The notes: a model not told the origin generated them from the letters alone. Shown: positions 1 to 11,709, numbered from the stretch's first letter. The stretch: DNA of 64,000 bases from Desulfuribacillus stibiiarsenatis (GCF_001742305.1 NZ_MJAT01000003.1:1-64000); one strand, 5' to 3'. Translations and numbers: made by a program.

Positions 1-170
<170 letters not shown>

Positions 171-304
171 AGTTCAATTCTGATGTCAGAAGTCACTGAC
201 TTGTGAATAGTTTGTCTGTTCTATCAACATAGCAGGTTTCCTGTCCTGCGCAGTCTGCATTCTTTCGAATGCGAGAATTGACGTTGTTATGATTGCACTA
301 TACA

Positions 305-317
305 GTTTTCAAGGAAC
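305..317 (-). promoter_or_regulatory. rRNA leader boxA-like antitermination element
   Basis: On the minus strand the leader contains GTTCCTTGAAAAC, the boxA-like motif usual in Bacillus-type rRNA leaders, about 135 bases before the 16S 5' end. NusB/S10-dependent antitermination is known for such elements; its use here is inferred. Confidence 0.6.
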
Positions 318-396
318 TTTTTGATGGATTGTTTTTGCTTCAACCCACGCTTGTTTGTTTCGTTTGTGTCATCGCCTTGTTTTTAGCGACTTTTAT

Positions 397-425
397 ATCA
401 TATCACAGCCAGTTTGTTGTGTCAA
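397..425 (-). promoter_or_regulatory. rRNA operon promoter (sigma-A type)
   Basis: On the minus strand TTGACA (420-425) is separated by exactly 17 bases from TATGAT (397-402). This near-consensus sigma-A promoter lies about 225 bases upstream of the 16S 5' end. The stretch 171-561 otherwise holds only the rRNA leader and the HD-GYP terminator; no gene is seen. Confidence 0.8.
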
Positions 426-485
426 CATGTTTTTTGAATTCTTTTTTAATGCTAACTCCATTTCGACTATGATATGTTTGAAACT

Positions 486-519
486 AAAAAATAAATGCCG
501 CTATCGGAGCGACATTTAT
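486..519 (-). terminator. Rho-independent terminator of the HD-GYP gene
   Basis: On the minus strand the arms ATAAATGTCGCT (508-519) and AGCGGCATTTAT (491-502) pair with one G-T position and are followed by TTTTTTAG. It separates the HD-GYP gene from the rRNA promoter just downstream. Confidence 0.8.
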
Positions 520-561
520 CATAGTATCACGTTTCGTACACCAAGCGCAACAAGAAATATT

Positions 562-1683
562 TTACAACTCTATAGATAAATGAGTGATATGGACGTCTGA
601 CCTTCTACTTAAGTCAATAAAGTTATTCTCAACTTTAACTAGTGGTTTTAAAGGGGCCGAATTATTGATGAGAATAATCTCTCCAACCATTTCATTCGAT
701 AGTATAACCGTTTTTCCAATGCAGTAGTCCATTAATCCACTGACAAATTTCGTTACTACGTTAGGATCTAGTTTACCAAAAGCATCTTCGCTGATTTGTT
801 TCAGAACATGGTATATGTTATCTGCTTCTTTATATTCCCGATTCGATGTCATTGCGTGAAAGATATCGGCTACGGCAACTATTTTACTATACGGATGAGT
901 TTCAAAACCTTTTCTTCCATAAGGATATCCTTTTCCGTCTTCTCTTTCATGATGCTCAAGAGCTGCCAATACTACACCCTGGTTAATTCCTGTTACTTTC
1001 TCAAGAATTTCATAACTATATATAGGATGCTTTTTGATTTCATTATATTGATCATGATTTAATGGGCCTTTTTTCATTAGTATATCATTTGAAATCTTAG
1101 CTTTTCCTATATCATGTAATGTTCCAGCGAGACCAATCTGCATTAATTCATTGTCTTTATAGTTTAAAAAACGAGCAATCACAGTAGAAATAATCCCAAC
1201 ACCAATCGAGTGTTTATAAGTGTATTCACCAGCTGCTCGTAGCTGATTCATGACGAGTGATATCTTGGGTTGTTCACAAACCTGTTCGAGTAGCGGTTTA
1301 ATTGCTGTTCGAATTTCAAGCAATGGTACCTTCTTCGTATATTCTACTTGAAGCATAATGTTTTTGATAACACTAACAGCTTGGTTATAATTCTTCTCCA
1401 TTTCGATTTGAAGTGGGTTCTTAACTGTTGCTGTTGTGCTTGGAATTTTATCGCTGGCCTTCTTCTCAGGTACTTTCAATGGGGTCTGAGATTTCTTTTC
1501 CTCTATAACCTTCACTGTCTCTATAGTAAAAGCTTGTAATAACTCTTTATGATAATCCTCAGTACGAGAACCTTTATATAATATCACTCCGCCCATTGGA
1601 CTTGTTACATTTTCGGCTAACTGCAACCCAGGTTTGAGCTGGTCAACTTTTATATCCACTTTAATTTCTGACAAAAAACTCAC
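562..1683 (-). CDS. HD-GYP domain protein (putative c-di-GMP phosphodiesterase)
   Basis: A 373-residue cytoplasmic protein. The C-terminal half is an HD-GYP domain: the metal-binding His-Asp pair is at 190-191 (LHDIGK) and the signature HHEREDGKGYP is at 244-254. Both are intact, so c-di-GMP hydrolysis is plausible. The first ~100 residues are a variable, Lys/Thr-rich region with no domain I recognise. The outermost start is GTG at 1683, but a GGGGTGAG ribosome-binding sequence overlaps it and points to TTG at codon 4 (1674). It stands alone between the gyrA terminator and the rRNA operon and has its own terminator. It may act opposite the GGDEF protein at 24.2-25.4 kb. Confidence 0.9.
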   Translation of the reverse strand: MSFLSEIKVDIKVDQLKPGLQLAENVTSPMGGVILYKGSRTEDYHKELLQAFTIETVKVIEEKKSQTPLKVPEKKASDKIPSTTATVKNPLQIEMEKNYNQAVSVIKNIMLQVEYTKKVPLLEIRTAIKPLLEQVCEQPKISLVMNQLRAAGEYTYKHSIGVGIISTVIARFLNYKDNELMQIGLAGTLHDIGKAKISNDILMKKGPLNHDQYNEIKKHPIYSYEILEKVTGINQGVVLAALEHHEREDGKGYPYGRKGFETHPYSKIVAVADIFHAMTSNREYKEADNIYHVLKQISEDAFGKLDPNVVTKFVSGLMDYCIGKTVILSNEMVGEIILINNSAPLKPLVKVENNFIDLSRRSDVHITHLSIEL

Positions 1684-1942
1684 CCCAATCCTGATGGCGT
1701 ATATTACTTACTCAAATTGATTCATGTATCCTTTAACATTATAATCTTAATTTATTAATATATATTATATTATAAGATGCTAAAAATCTATATATTGGAC
1801 ATCTAATTTTATCCATTTTTAGATTAGTTATATTCTAATTTACTAAATCTGTACGACTAAAAAACATCAGAATTCGTCAATTGTTTTTATAAAACTCTTA
1901 AGGAACAGTAGAAAACTTGGTATTGATCAGCCCCTGGCGAAG

Positions 1943-1990
1943 AAAAAACAGGCTACCAAAATGATGAAAAACTCATCTTATAATAGCCTG
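1943..1990 (-). terminator. Rho-independent terminator of gyrA
   Basis: On the minus strand CAGGCTA (1984-1990) pairs with TAGCCTG (1949-1955). A second inner stem (GATGA/TCATC) lies between them and TTTTTTCTT follows. The rest of the 354-base gap between gyrA and the HD-GYP gene (1684-1942) is very AT-rich and should hold the HD-GYP promoter, but I see no convincing -35/-10 pair. Confidence 0.8.
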
Positions 1991-2037
1991 CTCATGATTT
2001 TGCTTATTTGTTTCATTTTATTTTTACTTAATTAATC

Positions 2038-4485
2038 TTATTCTTCATCCAATTCAACATCTTCTGTGGCAATAATTTTAGCAAATGTTGACACCTTATC
2101 ATTATCTCCCACACGGATAATACGAACACCTTGTGTTCTTCTACCTAATTGAGAAATGCCTTTTACATCTTGTCGGATAACGATACCGCTTTGTGTAATT
2201 ACCATGACTTCTTGTTGGTCATTCACTATTTTAAGTCCCACAACAGGACCGTTCTTATCTGTAACATTAATCGTACCAATACCCTTACCTCCACGAGTCT
2301 GTGGACGGTACTCATCTTCTTTGGTACGTTTACCATATCCGTTTTCAGTTATTACGATGACATCTTCATTCTCGACAACCACATCGATATCAACGACCAC
2401 ATCATCCTTAGCCAAGGATATTCCTCGAACTCCAGAAGCTGTTCGGCCCATTTGACGGACTTCTTTCTCTTGGAAACGAATTGCTTTTCCTTTTTTCGAC
2501 CCAATAATGATTTCGCGGGATCCATCTGTCATAAAGACGCCAATTAATTCATCTTCTGGACGAAGCGTAATGGCAATTAAGCCACCCTTACGGATGTTTT
2601 GGAAGTCTGTAAGCTCTGTCTTCTTCACTTGGCCTTTCTTGGTTGCCATGAATAGATAGCTATCTGACTTGAAACATCTTACAGGAATCATCGCATTAAT
2701 CATTTCACCAGGTTCGATTTGAAGTAAGTTAACAATTGCTGTTCCCTTAGCTGTACGACTACCTTCTGGAATTTCATAGGCCTTTAGACGATAAACCTTA
2801 CCACGGTTGGTAAAGAATAATACATAATCGTGGGTACTCATCATAAATAAGTGTTGTAAGAAGTCTGACTCTTTCGTGCCTAAGGCAGATACACCTTTAC
2901 CACCACGTTTTTGGCTCTTATAGGTGCTTACTGGAATACGTTTTACATACCCATAATGAGTTAATGTAATAACGACATCTTCCTCCGGAATTAGGTCTTC
3001 TATATCAATTTCATCAGAATTCTGAGTAATGATAGATCTTCGCTTATCGTTAAATTGGTCTTTAATCTCTAATAACTCTTTTTTAATAATCGCTAAGATT
3101 TTAGCTTCATCAGCTAATATAGCTTCCAATTCTTCTATTAACTTTAATAATTCCGCATATTCTTCTTCGATTTTTTCGCGTTCTAAGCCTGTAAGCTTTT
3201 GTAAACGCATATCTAAGATCGCTTTTGCTTGTTCCTCAGAAAGATGGAACGTTTCCATTAACCCGATTCTAGCATTTTCTACTGTATCGGAAGCACGGAT
3301 CAGTTTAATCACTGCATCTAGGTGATCTAATGCAATGCGTAAGCCCTCTAAGATATGAGCTCGAGCTTTCGCTTTTCTAAGATCAAACTCTGATCTACGA
3401 CGAATAATTTCTTTTTGATGCTCAATATAATAATGAATAATTTGCTTAAGATTCAATACTTTTGGTTCGCCGTCAACAAGTGCCAGCATATTCACACCAA
3501 AAGATGATTGTAATTGCGTCTGCTTGTATAAGTTGTTTAAAACAACGCTACCATTTGCATCTCTGCGCAATTCTATTACAATACGCATTCCCTCACGGTC
3601 AGATTCGTCGCGAAGGTCCGTAATGCCATCGATTTTCTTATCTCTAACGAGTTCTGCTATTTTCTCTATCAGCCTAGCTTTATTCACCTGATATGGAATT
3701 TCCGTAACAATGATACGCTGCTTGCCATGGTTCATATCTTCAAAATGCGCTTTTGCACGCATGATGACAGAACCTCGACCAGTACGATAAGACGAGCGTA
3801 TACCTTCTTGTCCTAAAATTTCTCCACCCGTTGGAAAATCTGGACCCTTTACATATTCCATTAGTTCGTCGATTGTAATGTCATTGTCTTCTATGTAAGC
3901 GACACAACCATCAATTACCTCTCCAAGTTGGTGAGGAGGAATGTTCGTTGCCATACCAACTGCTATACCTGAAGCTCCATTGACTAATATGTTCGGGAAA
4001 CGGGATGGTAATACCAGTGGTTCTTTGAGCGTATCATCATAGTTCGAACCGTAGTTTACCGTTTCTTTCTGAATGTCCCTTAATAATTCAACTGCGATCT
4101 TCGACATTCTCGATTCTGTATAACGCATCGCTGCTGCTGCATCACCATCGACAGAACCGAAGTTACCGTGACCATCAACAAGCATATAGCGATAAGAGAA
4201 ATCCTGCGCCATACGGACCATCGTGTCATAAACAGCTTGGTCACCGTGTGGATGGTACTTACCGATAACGTCCCCTACAAGTCTAGCTGACTTTTTGTAA
4301 GGTTTATCTGGTGTCATACCTAATTCATTCATAGCGTATAGAATTCTACGATGAACTGGTTTTAAGCCGTCACGAACGTCTGGTAGTGCACGACTTACAA
4401 TTACGCTCATCGCATAATCCATAAAAGAATTACGCATCTCATCACTTATATTAATCGGAAGTACCTTCGAACTTTGTTCTTCCAT
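2038..4485 (-). CDS. gyrA: DNA gyrase subunit A
   Basis: An 815-residue protein, close to the usual ~820 for Bacilli. It is the DNA-breaking and rejoining subunit of gyrase, which introduces negative supercoils with GyrB. The catalytic tyrosine is Tyr122 in AAAMRYTE. The C-terminal half carries the gyrase-specific GyrA box QKRGGKG, which separates it from ParC, and the repeated beta-pinwheel blades follow. The quinolone-determining region reads [10 protein letters not shown], with Gln at the position of E. coli Ser83 (codon CAA near 4232-4234). The gene is preceded by gyrB with a 37-base gap and followed by a strong terminator, the normal order in Bacilli. Confidence 0.98.
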   Translation of the reverse strand: MEEQSSKVLPINISDEMRNSFMDYAMSVIVSRALPDVRDGLKPVHRRILYAMNELGMTPDKPYKKSARLVGDVIGKYHPHGDQAVYDTMVRMAQDFSYRYMLVDGHGNFGSVDGDAAAAMRYTESRMSKIAVELLRDIQKETVNYGSNYDDTLKEPLVLPSRFPNILVNGASGIAVGMATNIPPHQLGEVIDGCVAYIEDNDITIDELMEYVKGPDFPTGGEILGQEGIRSSYRTGRGSVIMRAKAHFEDMNHGKQRIIVTEIPYQVNKARLIEKIAELVRDKKIDGITDLRDESDREGMRIVIELRRDANGSVVLNNLYKQTQLQSSFGVNMLALVDGEPKVLNLKQIIHYYIEHQKEIIRRRSEFDLRKAKARAHILEGLRIALDHLDAVIKLIRASDTVENARIGLMETFHLSEEQAKAILDMRLQKLTGLEREKIEEEYAELLKLIEELEAILADEAKILAIIKKELLEIKDQFNDKRRSIITQNSDEIDIEDLIPEEDVVITLTHYGYVKRIPVSTYKSQKRGGKGVSALGTKESDFLQHLFMMSTHDYVLFFTNRGKVYRLKAYEIPEGSRTAKGTAIVNLLQIEPGEMINAMIPVRCFKSDSYLFMATKKGQVKKTELTDFQNIRKGGLIAITLRPEDELIGVFMTDGSREIIIGSKKGKAIRFQEKEVRQMGRTASGVRGISLAKDDVVVDIDVVVENEDVIVITENGYGKRTKEDEYRPQTRGGKGIGTINVTDKNGPVVGLKIVNDQQEVMVITQSGIVIRQDVKGISQLGRRTQGVRIIRVGDNDKVSTFAKIIATEDVELDEE

Positions 4486-4522
4486 CTATCTAACCCCTCA
4501 TTTCTCTGTAGAAAACTTAAAC

Positions 4523-6433
<1,911 letters not shown>

Positions 6434-6549
6434 TTATCTCCTTCTATCCTAACTTTCTATTATTACACAACATATAGTTCTAAATTAATATACGAATGCC
6501 GATTTTTCCTCTACTCATTGTACTATAGTTTCTAGTAATTACAAATCCA

Positions 6550-6798
6550 CTACAAATTTCCTACGTAATGCGATCGTTTTTTCAATGTAAGGGATGATAT
6601 AGGGGAGTAATAAACATTCTTTGATGTGACAACGTAAGATTTCGTTTCACCTTCATCGATTGTGACGACAAAACCTTCTTCATCAGCCACATGTAAAAAT
6701 TCTTTCATACTTTCAGCAGAATCTTTCATTTTCACATCAATGATAGCTATGACATCTTTAATAGGCACTAAAACATTGGCACCTAAGTGAATAAACAT
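6550..6798 (-). CDS. remB: RemB/YaaB, DUF370 regulator
   Basis: An 82-residue protein of the DUF370 family, in its standard place between recF and gyrB. The start FIHLGANVLVPIKDVIAIID is typical. B. subtilis RemB (YaaB) is a small protein of the extracellular-matrix regulator group. Its relative RemA binds DNA directly as a ring-like oligomer, while RemB's own molecular role is less clear. The start ATG is preceded by AAGGGGTGA. Regulation of matrix genes in this organism is inference from homology. Confidence 0.88.
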   Translation of the reverse strand: MFIHLGANVLVPIKDVIAIIDVKMKDSAESMKEFLHVADEEGFVVTIDEGETKSYVVTSKNVYYSPISSLTLKKRSHYVGNL

Positions 6799-6815
6799 AA
6801 ATTCACCCCTTAATT

Positions 6816-7901
6816 TTAACTTTTTTTCACTAGATTTCCACCATGTATAAAAAAGAAATCCGCTCTTTTCATAATTTCATGTTCGATACCTATTATATCA
6901 GTTGTTGTAACAAAAGTTTGAATATCTTGCCCAATACTATCTAATAATTGTTTTTGTCGGTGTTGATCTAACTCTGACAATACATCATCAAGTAGTAAGA
7001 TTGGGTAATCCCCAGTTGATGATTGAATATATTGGAGTTCAGCAAGTTTTAATGATAAAGCCGTCGTCCTTTGTTGCCCCTGTGAACCATAAATTTTTGC
7101 GTCAATTTCATTGATTGAAAAATCAAGTTCATCACGATGAGGACCACAATTGGTAGTTCCTGTGGCCATATCCCGATCTCTATATTTTATTAGTTTTTCC
7201 TGAAAATCGTCAGCTAAACAATTAGCTGAATATGTTAATCGCAGCTTCTCTTGGCCATTGGTAATTCGATCATGAATGTCTTCTGCCAACTCTTGAATTT
7301 TATTTACAAATTGTTGGCGAGCTTTAATTACTTCTTTCCCGTACTCAATTAACTGTAAATCCCAAAGCTCAAGGGTTGGTAGAAGCGATGGCTTTTTGTA
7401 TATATCTTTTAAAAGTTGATTCCGCTGCTGTAAGACTTTTTGGTAATGAGCTAAATCACTAACATATTTAGGCTTTAACTGTCCCAATGCGCGATCAATG
7501 AATCTTCTTCTCTGCTGTGGTGATCCCTTTATCAATTGTAAATCTTCTGGTGCGAATAATACAACTTTCACTTGTCCTAAATATTTGCTGATTTTCTTTT
7601 GTTCTAAGCGATTGATTAGTACTTTTTTCCCTAATGGATGAATTTGAACCTCTAATTCCGTCGGTCGATCATACAGGATCAGTTCACTCTGAATACGTGC
7701 ATGCTCGCAGCCCCAATAAATTAATTCCCGGTCTTTATTGGTTCTGTGTGATTTCGTAAACGCGAGCAAATAAATCGACTCTAGAATATTGGTCTTTCCT
7801 TGGGCATTATCCCCAACAAAAAAGTGAATTTGTCCATCGAAGGAGATATCTAACTTCTGATAGTTACGATAAAACTCTAACCTCAGTCGTTGGAGGCGCA
7901 T
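6816..7901 (-). CDS. recF: DNA replication/repair protein RecF
   Basis: A 361-residue SMC-like ATPase that helps load RecA at single-strand gaps with RecO and RecR. The Walker A is GDNAQGKT near residues 30-37, the Walker B/signature region is ILLLDDVLSELD near 300, and there is an intervening helical arm. Length is normal for the family. It overlaps the end of yaaA by 19 bases, so translation is probably coupled in the dnaA-dnaN-yaaA-recF-remB-gyrBA cluster. Confidence 0.97.
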   Translation of the reverse strand: MRLQRLRLEFYRNYQKLDISFDGQIHFFVGDNAQGKTNILESIYLLAFTKSHRTNKDRELIYWGCEHARIQSELILYDRPTELEVQIHPLGKKVLINRLEQKKISKYLGQVKVVLFAPEDLQLIKGSPQQRRRFIDRALGQLKPKYVSDLAHYQKVLQQRNQLLKDIYKKPSLLPTLELWDLQLIEYGKEVIKARQQFVNKIQELAEDIHDRITNGQEKLRLTYSANCLADDFQEKLIKYRDRDMATGTTNCGPHRDELDFSINEIDAKIYGSQGQQRTTALSLKLAELQYIQSSTGDYPILLLDDVLSELDQHRQKQLLDSIGQDIQTFVTTTDIIGIEHEIMKRADFFFIHGGNLVKKS

Positions 7902-8110
7902 ATGACGAACTCACCAATTCCTTGAATATCGATTGTATCATTGTTATATAATTTTTTTCCACGCTGAGAATTTAACTCACCATTCACACGGATCACCGCT
8001 TCCGATAAGAAAAATTTAACTTCTCCACCTGACGAAACAATGTCCTCTTTTTTCAATAGTTGCCCTAATGTAATATATTCGTCTTTAATCTTTACCTGTT
8101 TTTGTTCCAT
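7883..8110 (-). CDS. yaaA: S4-domain RNA-binding protein YaaA
   Basis: A 75-residue protein of the YaaA/YlmH-like S4 group (TIGR02988 type), always found between dnaN and recF. The S4 core includes ITLGQLLKKEDIVSSGGEVKFFL and VRVNGEL-like residues (IRVNGELNSQRGKKL). RNA binding is a family property; a role in ribosome or RNA metabolism is inferred. It overlaps recF by 19 bases. Confidence 0.9.
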   Translation of the reverse strand: MEQKQVKIKDEYITLGQLLKKEDIVSSGGEVKFFLSEAVIRVNGELNSQRGKKLYNNDTIDIQGIGEFVICASND

Positions 8111-8129
8111 TATTTTTCACCTTTATCTT

Positions 8130-9266
8130 TTAGTAGATGCGAATCGGTAGTACTAAATATAAGTATTTGTCAAAATCCTTCGGCTTAATAATAAATGGGC
8201 TCATAGATCCAGTAAATTGGACTAAAATATTTTCTTCATCAATAATTCTTAAAGAATCTAATACATATTTCGTATTAAAAGCAATCAGTAACTCTTCACC
8301 CTCTACGTGGTTTGGTTGAATCGATTCATTGACCTTACCGATATCTGGTGAATTGGAGCTTATCATTATCAAATCTTGTTTTATGTTAAATTTCACTTCA
8401 TTGTTTTTATTTTCGCGAGCTACCAAGCTTACTCTTTCCAAGGAATCTAACATTTCTCTTTTATTAATATCTAATGTCGTTTTCGCTTGTTGTTGGATAA
8501 TACGGGTTACATCAGGATATTGGCCATCAATTAAACGGGAATAGAATAAAATGTTATCCATTTTCATTAACAGCTGATTATTTGCTATTACGATTTCGAC
8601 TAATGTATCGCTATCTTCAAGAATCTTACTTAACTCTAATAAGCTTTTTCCTGGCACGATTATATTTTGGAATGAGTACTCAGAGTCTGCCTCTACAACT
8701 GCTTCCCTCATAGCAAGGCGATGACTATCCGTTGCAATAAATGTGAGAACTCCACTTTCTAAACTCCATTTTACACCAGTAAGTACGGGACGCGTTTCTT
8801 CATTGGCAACAGCAAAAACTGTTTGACGTATCATACTCTTTAATAGGTCACTAGGAACACTAAACACTCGATCTTCAATAATTGTAGGTAGCTTTGGGAA
8901 TTCCTCACTATCTAAACCATGTAAGCTAAACTCCGATTGTCCACTTTTAATCGTAATTAAGAATTGATTGCTAACTTCGATTTCTAATAAATCATGGGAT
9001 AGCTTTCGAATAATCTCGTTAAAATATTTAGCCTTTAAACAAATCGAACCTTCTTGTTCAACGGTAAAGTTCTGCACTTGGTTCTTTTCTTTAGGAATTG
9101 TGTATTCTACACCAATCTCAAGATTTGTTCCTGTAATGCGAATATAATCGTTTGTGACTTGCAATTTTAAGTTTTCCAAAATAGGAATAGTGCTTTTCGA
9201 AGCAACTGCTTTTACAACGTCTTGAACAGCTTGTATTAATGATTCTCTAACTATGGAAAATTTCAT
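8130..9266 (-). CDS. dnaN: DNA polymerase III sliding clamp (beta subunit)
   Basis: A 378-residue clamp protein, full length for the family, with the typical N-terminus MKFSIVRESLIQAVQDVVKA and the C-terminal end LYLVLPIR. Three clamp folds are expected; dimers encircle DNA and tether Pol III. The start ATG at 9266 follows GGAGGTATTATGCC. It lies 173 bases downstream of dnaA. That gap is not empty: it carries the second half of the replication origin. Confidence 0.98.
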   Translation of the reverse strand: MKFSIVRESLIQAVQDVVKAVASKSTIPILENLKLQVTNDYIRITGTNLEIGVEYTIPKEKNQVQNFTVEQEGSICLKAKYFNEIIRKLSHDLLEIEVSNQFLITIKSGQSEFSLHGLDSEEFPKLPTIIEDRVFSVPSDLLKSMIRQTVFAVANEETRPVLTGVKWSLESGVLTFIATDSHRLAMREAVVEADSEYSFQNIIVPGKSLLELSKILEDSDTLVEIVIANNQLLMKMDNILFYSRLIDGQYPDVTRIIQQQAKTTLDINKREMLDSLERVSLVARENKNNEVKFNIKQDLIMISSNSPDIGKVNESIQPNHVEGEELLIAFNTKYVLDSLRIIDEENILVQFTGSMSPFIIKPKDFDKYLYLVLPIRIY

Positions 9267-9282
9267 GGCATAATACCTCCGA

Positions 9283-9439
9283 CTATATCATATATATATA
9301 TTTTAAAATCGTATTAGTAGTAATAAGGGCAGTGGATATGTTGATAACTCTCACCGAATGGATGGAGCAAGCCTATACACAATTTAATAACATGTGCATA
9401 GGCTTCTGAATGAAAAAAACGTTATCCACAGGTGGATAA
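9283..9439. other. oriC: oriC, dnaA-dnaN half: DnaA boxes, DnaA-trios and AT-rich unwinding site
   Basis: Read on the minus strand from dnaA towards dnaN. Boxes GGTGGATAA/TTATCCACA lie at 9422-9439 right after the dnaA stop, then TTATCAACA (9339-9347) and ATATCCACT (9331-9339). A GCCC patch (9327-9330) follows, then trinucleotides TTA TTA CTA CTA ATA (9312-9326), then an AT-only stretch (9283-9308). This order (boxes, GC patch, DnaA-trios, AT-rich DNA) matches the basal unwinding system described for B. subtilis oriC. Strand opening here is inferred from that match. Confidence 0.75.
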
Positions 9440-10783
9440 TTATTTTAGTTTTAAGCAGATAGCTTCTATCTTTTTCTGAAGGTCTGTATCCTTAGCCAGC
9501 TGGGTTGATATTTTTTCATGGGCATGGATAACAGTCGTATGATCACGTCCACCGAATTCCAATCCGATTTTTGGTAAAGAACAGTCCGTTAGTTCACGAC
9601 ATAAGTACATTGCGATTTGTCTAGGAAATGCAACAGATTTTGTCCTCTTTTTAGCTTTAAAATCACTCATTGGCATTTGATAAAAATTCGCGACTATTTC
9701 TTGAATCCTTGGAATTGTAATCATTCTTGGAATCTCTTCATTGATAATATCTTTTAAAGCTGCAGCAGCTAGATCTAAGTTGACATCTTGATTCATTAAA
9801 GAGGAATAAGCAACGACTCGGATTAAGGCACCCTCTAACTCACGAATATTGGTGTCAATCTTATTCGCAATATAGACAAGCACGTCGTTATCGACATCTA
9901 AATTCTCAGCACGTGCTTTCTTACGTAATATTGCAATTCTTGTTTCTAAATCAGGGGCTTGAATATCTGTAATCAGTCCCCATTCAAATCTTGAGCGAAG
10001 GCGATCCTCTAATGTCGGAATTTCCTTAGGTGGCCGGTCACTGCTGATAACAATTTGCTTACCTTCCTCGTGAAGGGAATTAAATGTATGGAAAAACTCT
10101 TCTTGAGTTTGTTCTTTTCCTGCTAAAAACTGAATATCATCAATCAATAAAATATCGATATTGCGATATTTGTTACGGAAATCAACAGTTTTATTGTCAC
10201 GGATGGAATTAATAAATTCATTCGTAAATTTTTCCGAGGATAGATAGAGAACTTTTAATTTTGGGTTATGCTCTAGCACGAAGTTCCCAATCGAATGCAT
10301 GAGATGGGTCTTTCCAAGTCCTACCCCACCATAGATAAACAAAGGATTATATGCTTTAGCAGGAGCTTCTGCTACTGCTAACGAAGCTGCATGGGCAAAT
10401 CGGTTCCCAGCACCGATTACGAAAGTCTCAAAGTTATAACGATCGTTTAATTTAAAATTAGAATCTTCAATTGCAGCTGGTGGTTTAGAAACTATAATCG
10501 GTTGTTGAGCTGGTTCAAATTGATCTATTTCATTCTTTGGTATGACAAATATTACATTCAGCTCTTTATTTAATAATTGGTACAAAGCATCCTTAATAAT
10601 TAAAAAATAATGTTTTTCTAACCAGCTTCTAGCAAAATCATTTGGTACTCCAACAGTAATAGTGTCCTGTTCGAAAGTGATTACAGCCGTGGATTTTAAC
10701 CAAGTTTCAAAACTAGGCTTACTAACACGTTTTTGCACAATCGAGAGTGTTTTGTTCCAGAGGTCTGCATACTGCTCAGACAT
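9440..10783 (-). CDS. dnaA: Chromosomal replication initiator DnaA
   Basis: A 447-residue initiator, normal length. Domain I is at residues 1-85 ([22 protein letters not shown]) and a short linker follows. The AAA+ core has Walker [11 protein letters not shown] and Walker [14 protein letters not shown]. The C-terminal helix-turn-helix carries the DnaA-box signature [15 protein letters not shown]. It binds the boxes on both sides of its own gene and, with ATP, melts oriC. The start ATG at 10783 is preceded by AAGGAGGTTTTCTC. The boxes upstream make autoregulation likely. Confidence 0.98.
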   Translation of the reverse strand: MSEQYADLWNKTLSIVQKRVSKPSFETWLKSTAVITFEQDTITVGVPNDFARSWLEKHYFLIIKDALYQLLNKELNVIFVIPKNEIDQFEPAQQPIIVSKPPAAIEDSNFKLNDRYNFETFVIGAGNRFAHAASLAVAEAPAKAYNPLFIYGGVGLGKTHLMHSIGNFVLEHNPKLKVLYLSSEKFTNEFINSIRDNKTVDFRNKYRNIDILLIDDIQFLAGKEQTQEEFFHTFNSLHEEGKQIVISSDRPPKEIPTLEDRLRSRFEWGLITDIQAPDLETRIAILRKKARAENLDVDNDVLVYIANKIDTNIRELEGALIRVVAYSSLMNQDVNLDLAAAALKDIINEEIPRMITIPRIQEIVANFYQMPMSDFKAKKRTKSVAFPRQIAMYLCRELTDCSLPKIGLEFGGRDHTTVIHAHEKISTQLAKDTDLQKKIEAICLKLK

Positions 10784-10881
10784 GAGAAAACCTCCTTATA
10801 AGCGAAATAGTATGACATGATGATAAAAGTTAAAGAATTGAGAAATATAAATAAAGTGAAAAAAAGTTTCGCACATATAAA

Positions 10882-11227
10882 CGTGGATAAAAATTAGGGG
10901 ATAATCACGTAACAGGCATGAAAAACCGAGAAATTTGGAGAAAAAAAATACAGTTATCAACATATGTTGACAAGATGTACTAACAATCCACAAAGTATTA
11001 TCCACAAGGTTATACACATGCTGTGGATAAAAATATAGCTAGAAAATTATCCACATACAAAACAATTAATAATATATCAAATAAATGGCCTAATCGCAAT
11101 GGGTTTTCTCAGACTTATCCACAAATCAAGACCTAGTGGATAAAAGTTATTCACAGTACTATATTTTGTATACAACCTGTTAAAAACTATGTGGATATTT
11201 GACGAAATGAAAAAATCGTTATCCACA
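10882..11227. other. oriC: oriC, upstream DnaA-box cluster
   Basis: The 580-base gap between dnaA and rpmH is rich in DnaA boxes. Perfect TTATCCACA: 10998-11006, 11047-11055, 11115-11123 and 11219-11227 on plus; 11022-11030 on minus. One-mismatch copies: 10882-10890, 10954-10962, 11010-11018, 11135-11143, 11147-11155 and 11190-11198. Transcription diverges here (dnaA minus, rpmH plus). With 9283-9439 this makes a bipartite origin flanking dnaA, as in Bacillus. No gene is seen in the gap. Confidence 0.92.
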
Positions 11228-11238
11228 ATCAATTTTCC

Positions 11239-11267
11239 TTGACATTTGCATGAATTTTTCTTATAAT
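11239..11267 (+). promoter_or_regulatory. rpmH promoter (sigma-A type)
   Basis: TTGACA (11239-11244), a 17-base spacer, then TATAAT (11262-11267): a perfect consensus promoter. It starts 11 bases after the last DnaA box and drives rpmH after a leader of about 90 bases that includes a small hairpin AATGACCAATGTCATT. Confidence 0.88.
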
Positions 11268-11363
11268 TTTCAAGAATGTCTTTATTAAACGTAAATCATA
11301 TTGTGTAAGCGTCAATGACCAATGTCATTTTGGTGTAAACAAGTTTTAAGGAGGTGCCGCAAG

Positions 11364-11498
11364 ATGAAACGCACATTTCAACCGAACAATCGTAAGCGCA
11401 AGAAGGTTCATGGATTCCGTAAGCGCATGAGTACAAGCAATGGCCGTAGGGTTATAGCAAATCGTCGTAGAAAAGGCAGAAAAGTATTATCAGCATAA
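11364..11498 (+). CDS. rpmH: 50S ribosomal protein L34
   Basis: A 44-residue, very basic protein: [20 protein letters not shown] and the ending [11 protein letters not shown] match bacterial L34 exactly in length and pattern. The start ATG follows AAGGAGGTGCCGCAAG. It is the first plus-strand gene after oriC, as in most bacteria, and has its own terminator. Confidence 0.98.
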   Translation: MKRTFQPNNRKRKKVHGFRKRMSTSNGRRVIANRRRKGRKVLSA

Positions 11499-11525
11499 GG
11501 CCACAATCATGTGGTCCTTTTTTTA
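11499..11525 (+). terminator. rpmH terminator
   Basis: GGCCACA and TGTGGTCC pair around ATCA and are followed by seven T residues, directly after the rpmH stop codon. Confidence 0.85.
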
Positions 11526-11560
11526 TATGTTTTTATGTATAAAGAGGAAGAAAGATATGG

Positions 11561-11681
11561 TGTTGCGAATACCAAGTTTTCTTTGCACTATCTGAGCTAT
11601 TAAATTTAAGGTAGATAGTATAAGCGCAACTAAGGTATTCGAATTGCCCAAAAAGGCATTGCGAATACCAAGTTTTCTTTA
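11561..11681 (+). repeat. Hairpin repeat (copy A, duplicated right arm) upstream of rnpA
   Basis: The full module at 11624-11681 reads GCGCAACTAA, a stem GGTATTCG/CGAATACC with an inner GCC/GGC loop, then AAGTTTTCTTTA. The right arm TTGCGAATACCAAGTTTTCT plus two T residues also occurs upstream at 11563-11584, 96 bases away. An inner pair ACTATCT (11587-11593)/AGATAGT (11613-11619) lies between the two. It belongs to the repeat family with other copies at 18008, 27568, 31161, 31281, 38636 and 49333. Confidence 0.7.
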
Positions 11682-11709
11682 AAATAGTTGTTTAATTACA
11701 GTAAAACTT

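Noticed and set aside
355-579. 74-residue plus-strand frame in the rRNA leader
   Set aside because: It crosses the rRNA promoter and the HD-GYP terminator on the other strand and has no ribosome-binding site.
2149-2547. Plus-strand frames inside gyrA, gyrB, mnmE, ychF and htrA
   Set aside because: They are antisense shadows of conserved genes, without ribosome-binding sites or recognisable proteins.
9371-9403. Hairpin between dnaA and dnaN considered as a dnaA terminator
   Set aside because: GCCTATACACA and TGTGCATAGGC pair well, but no T-run follows on either strand; it may instead be part of the origin.
10796-11017. 73-residue minus-strand frame upstream of dnaA
   Set aside because: It runs through DnaA boxes in oriC and the product looks like random AT-rich translation.
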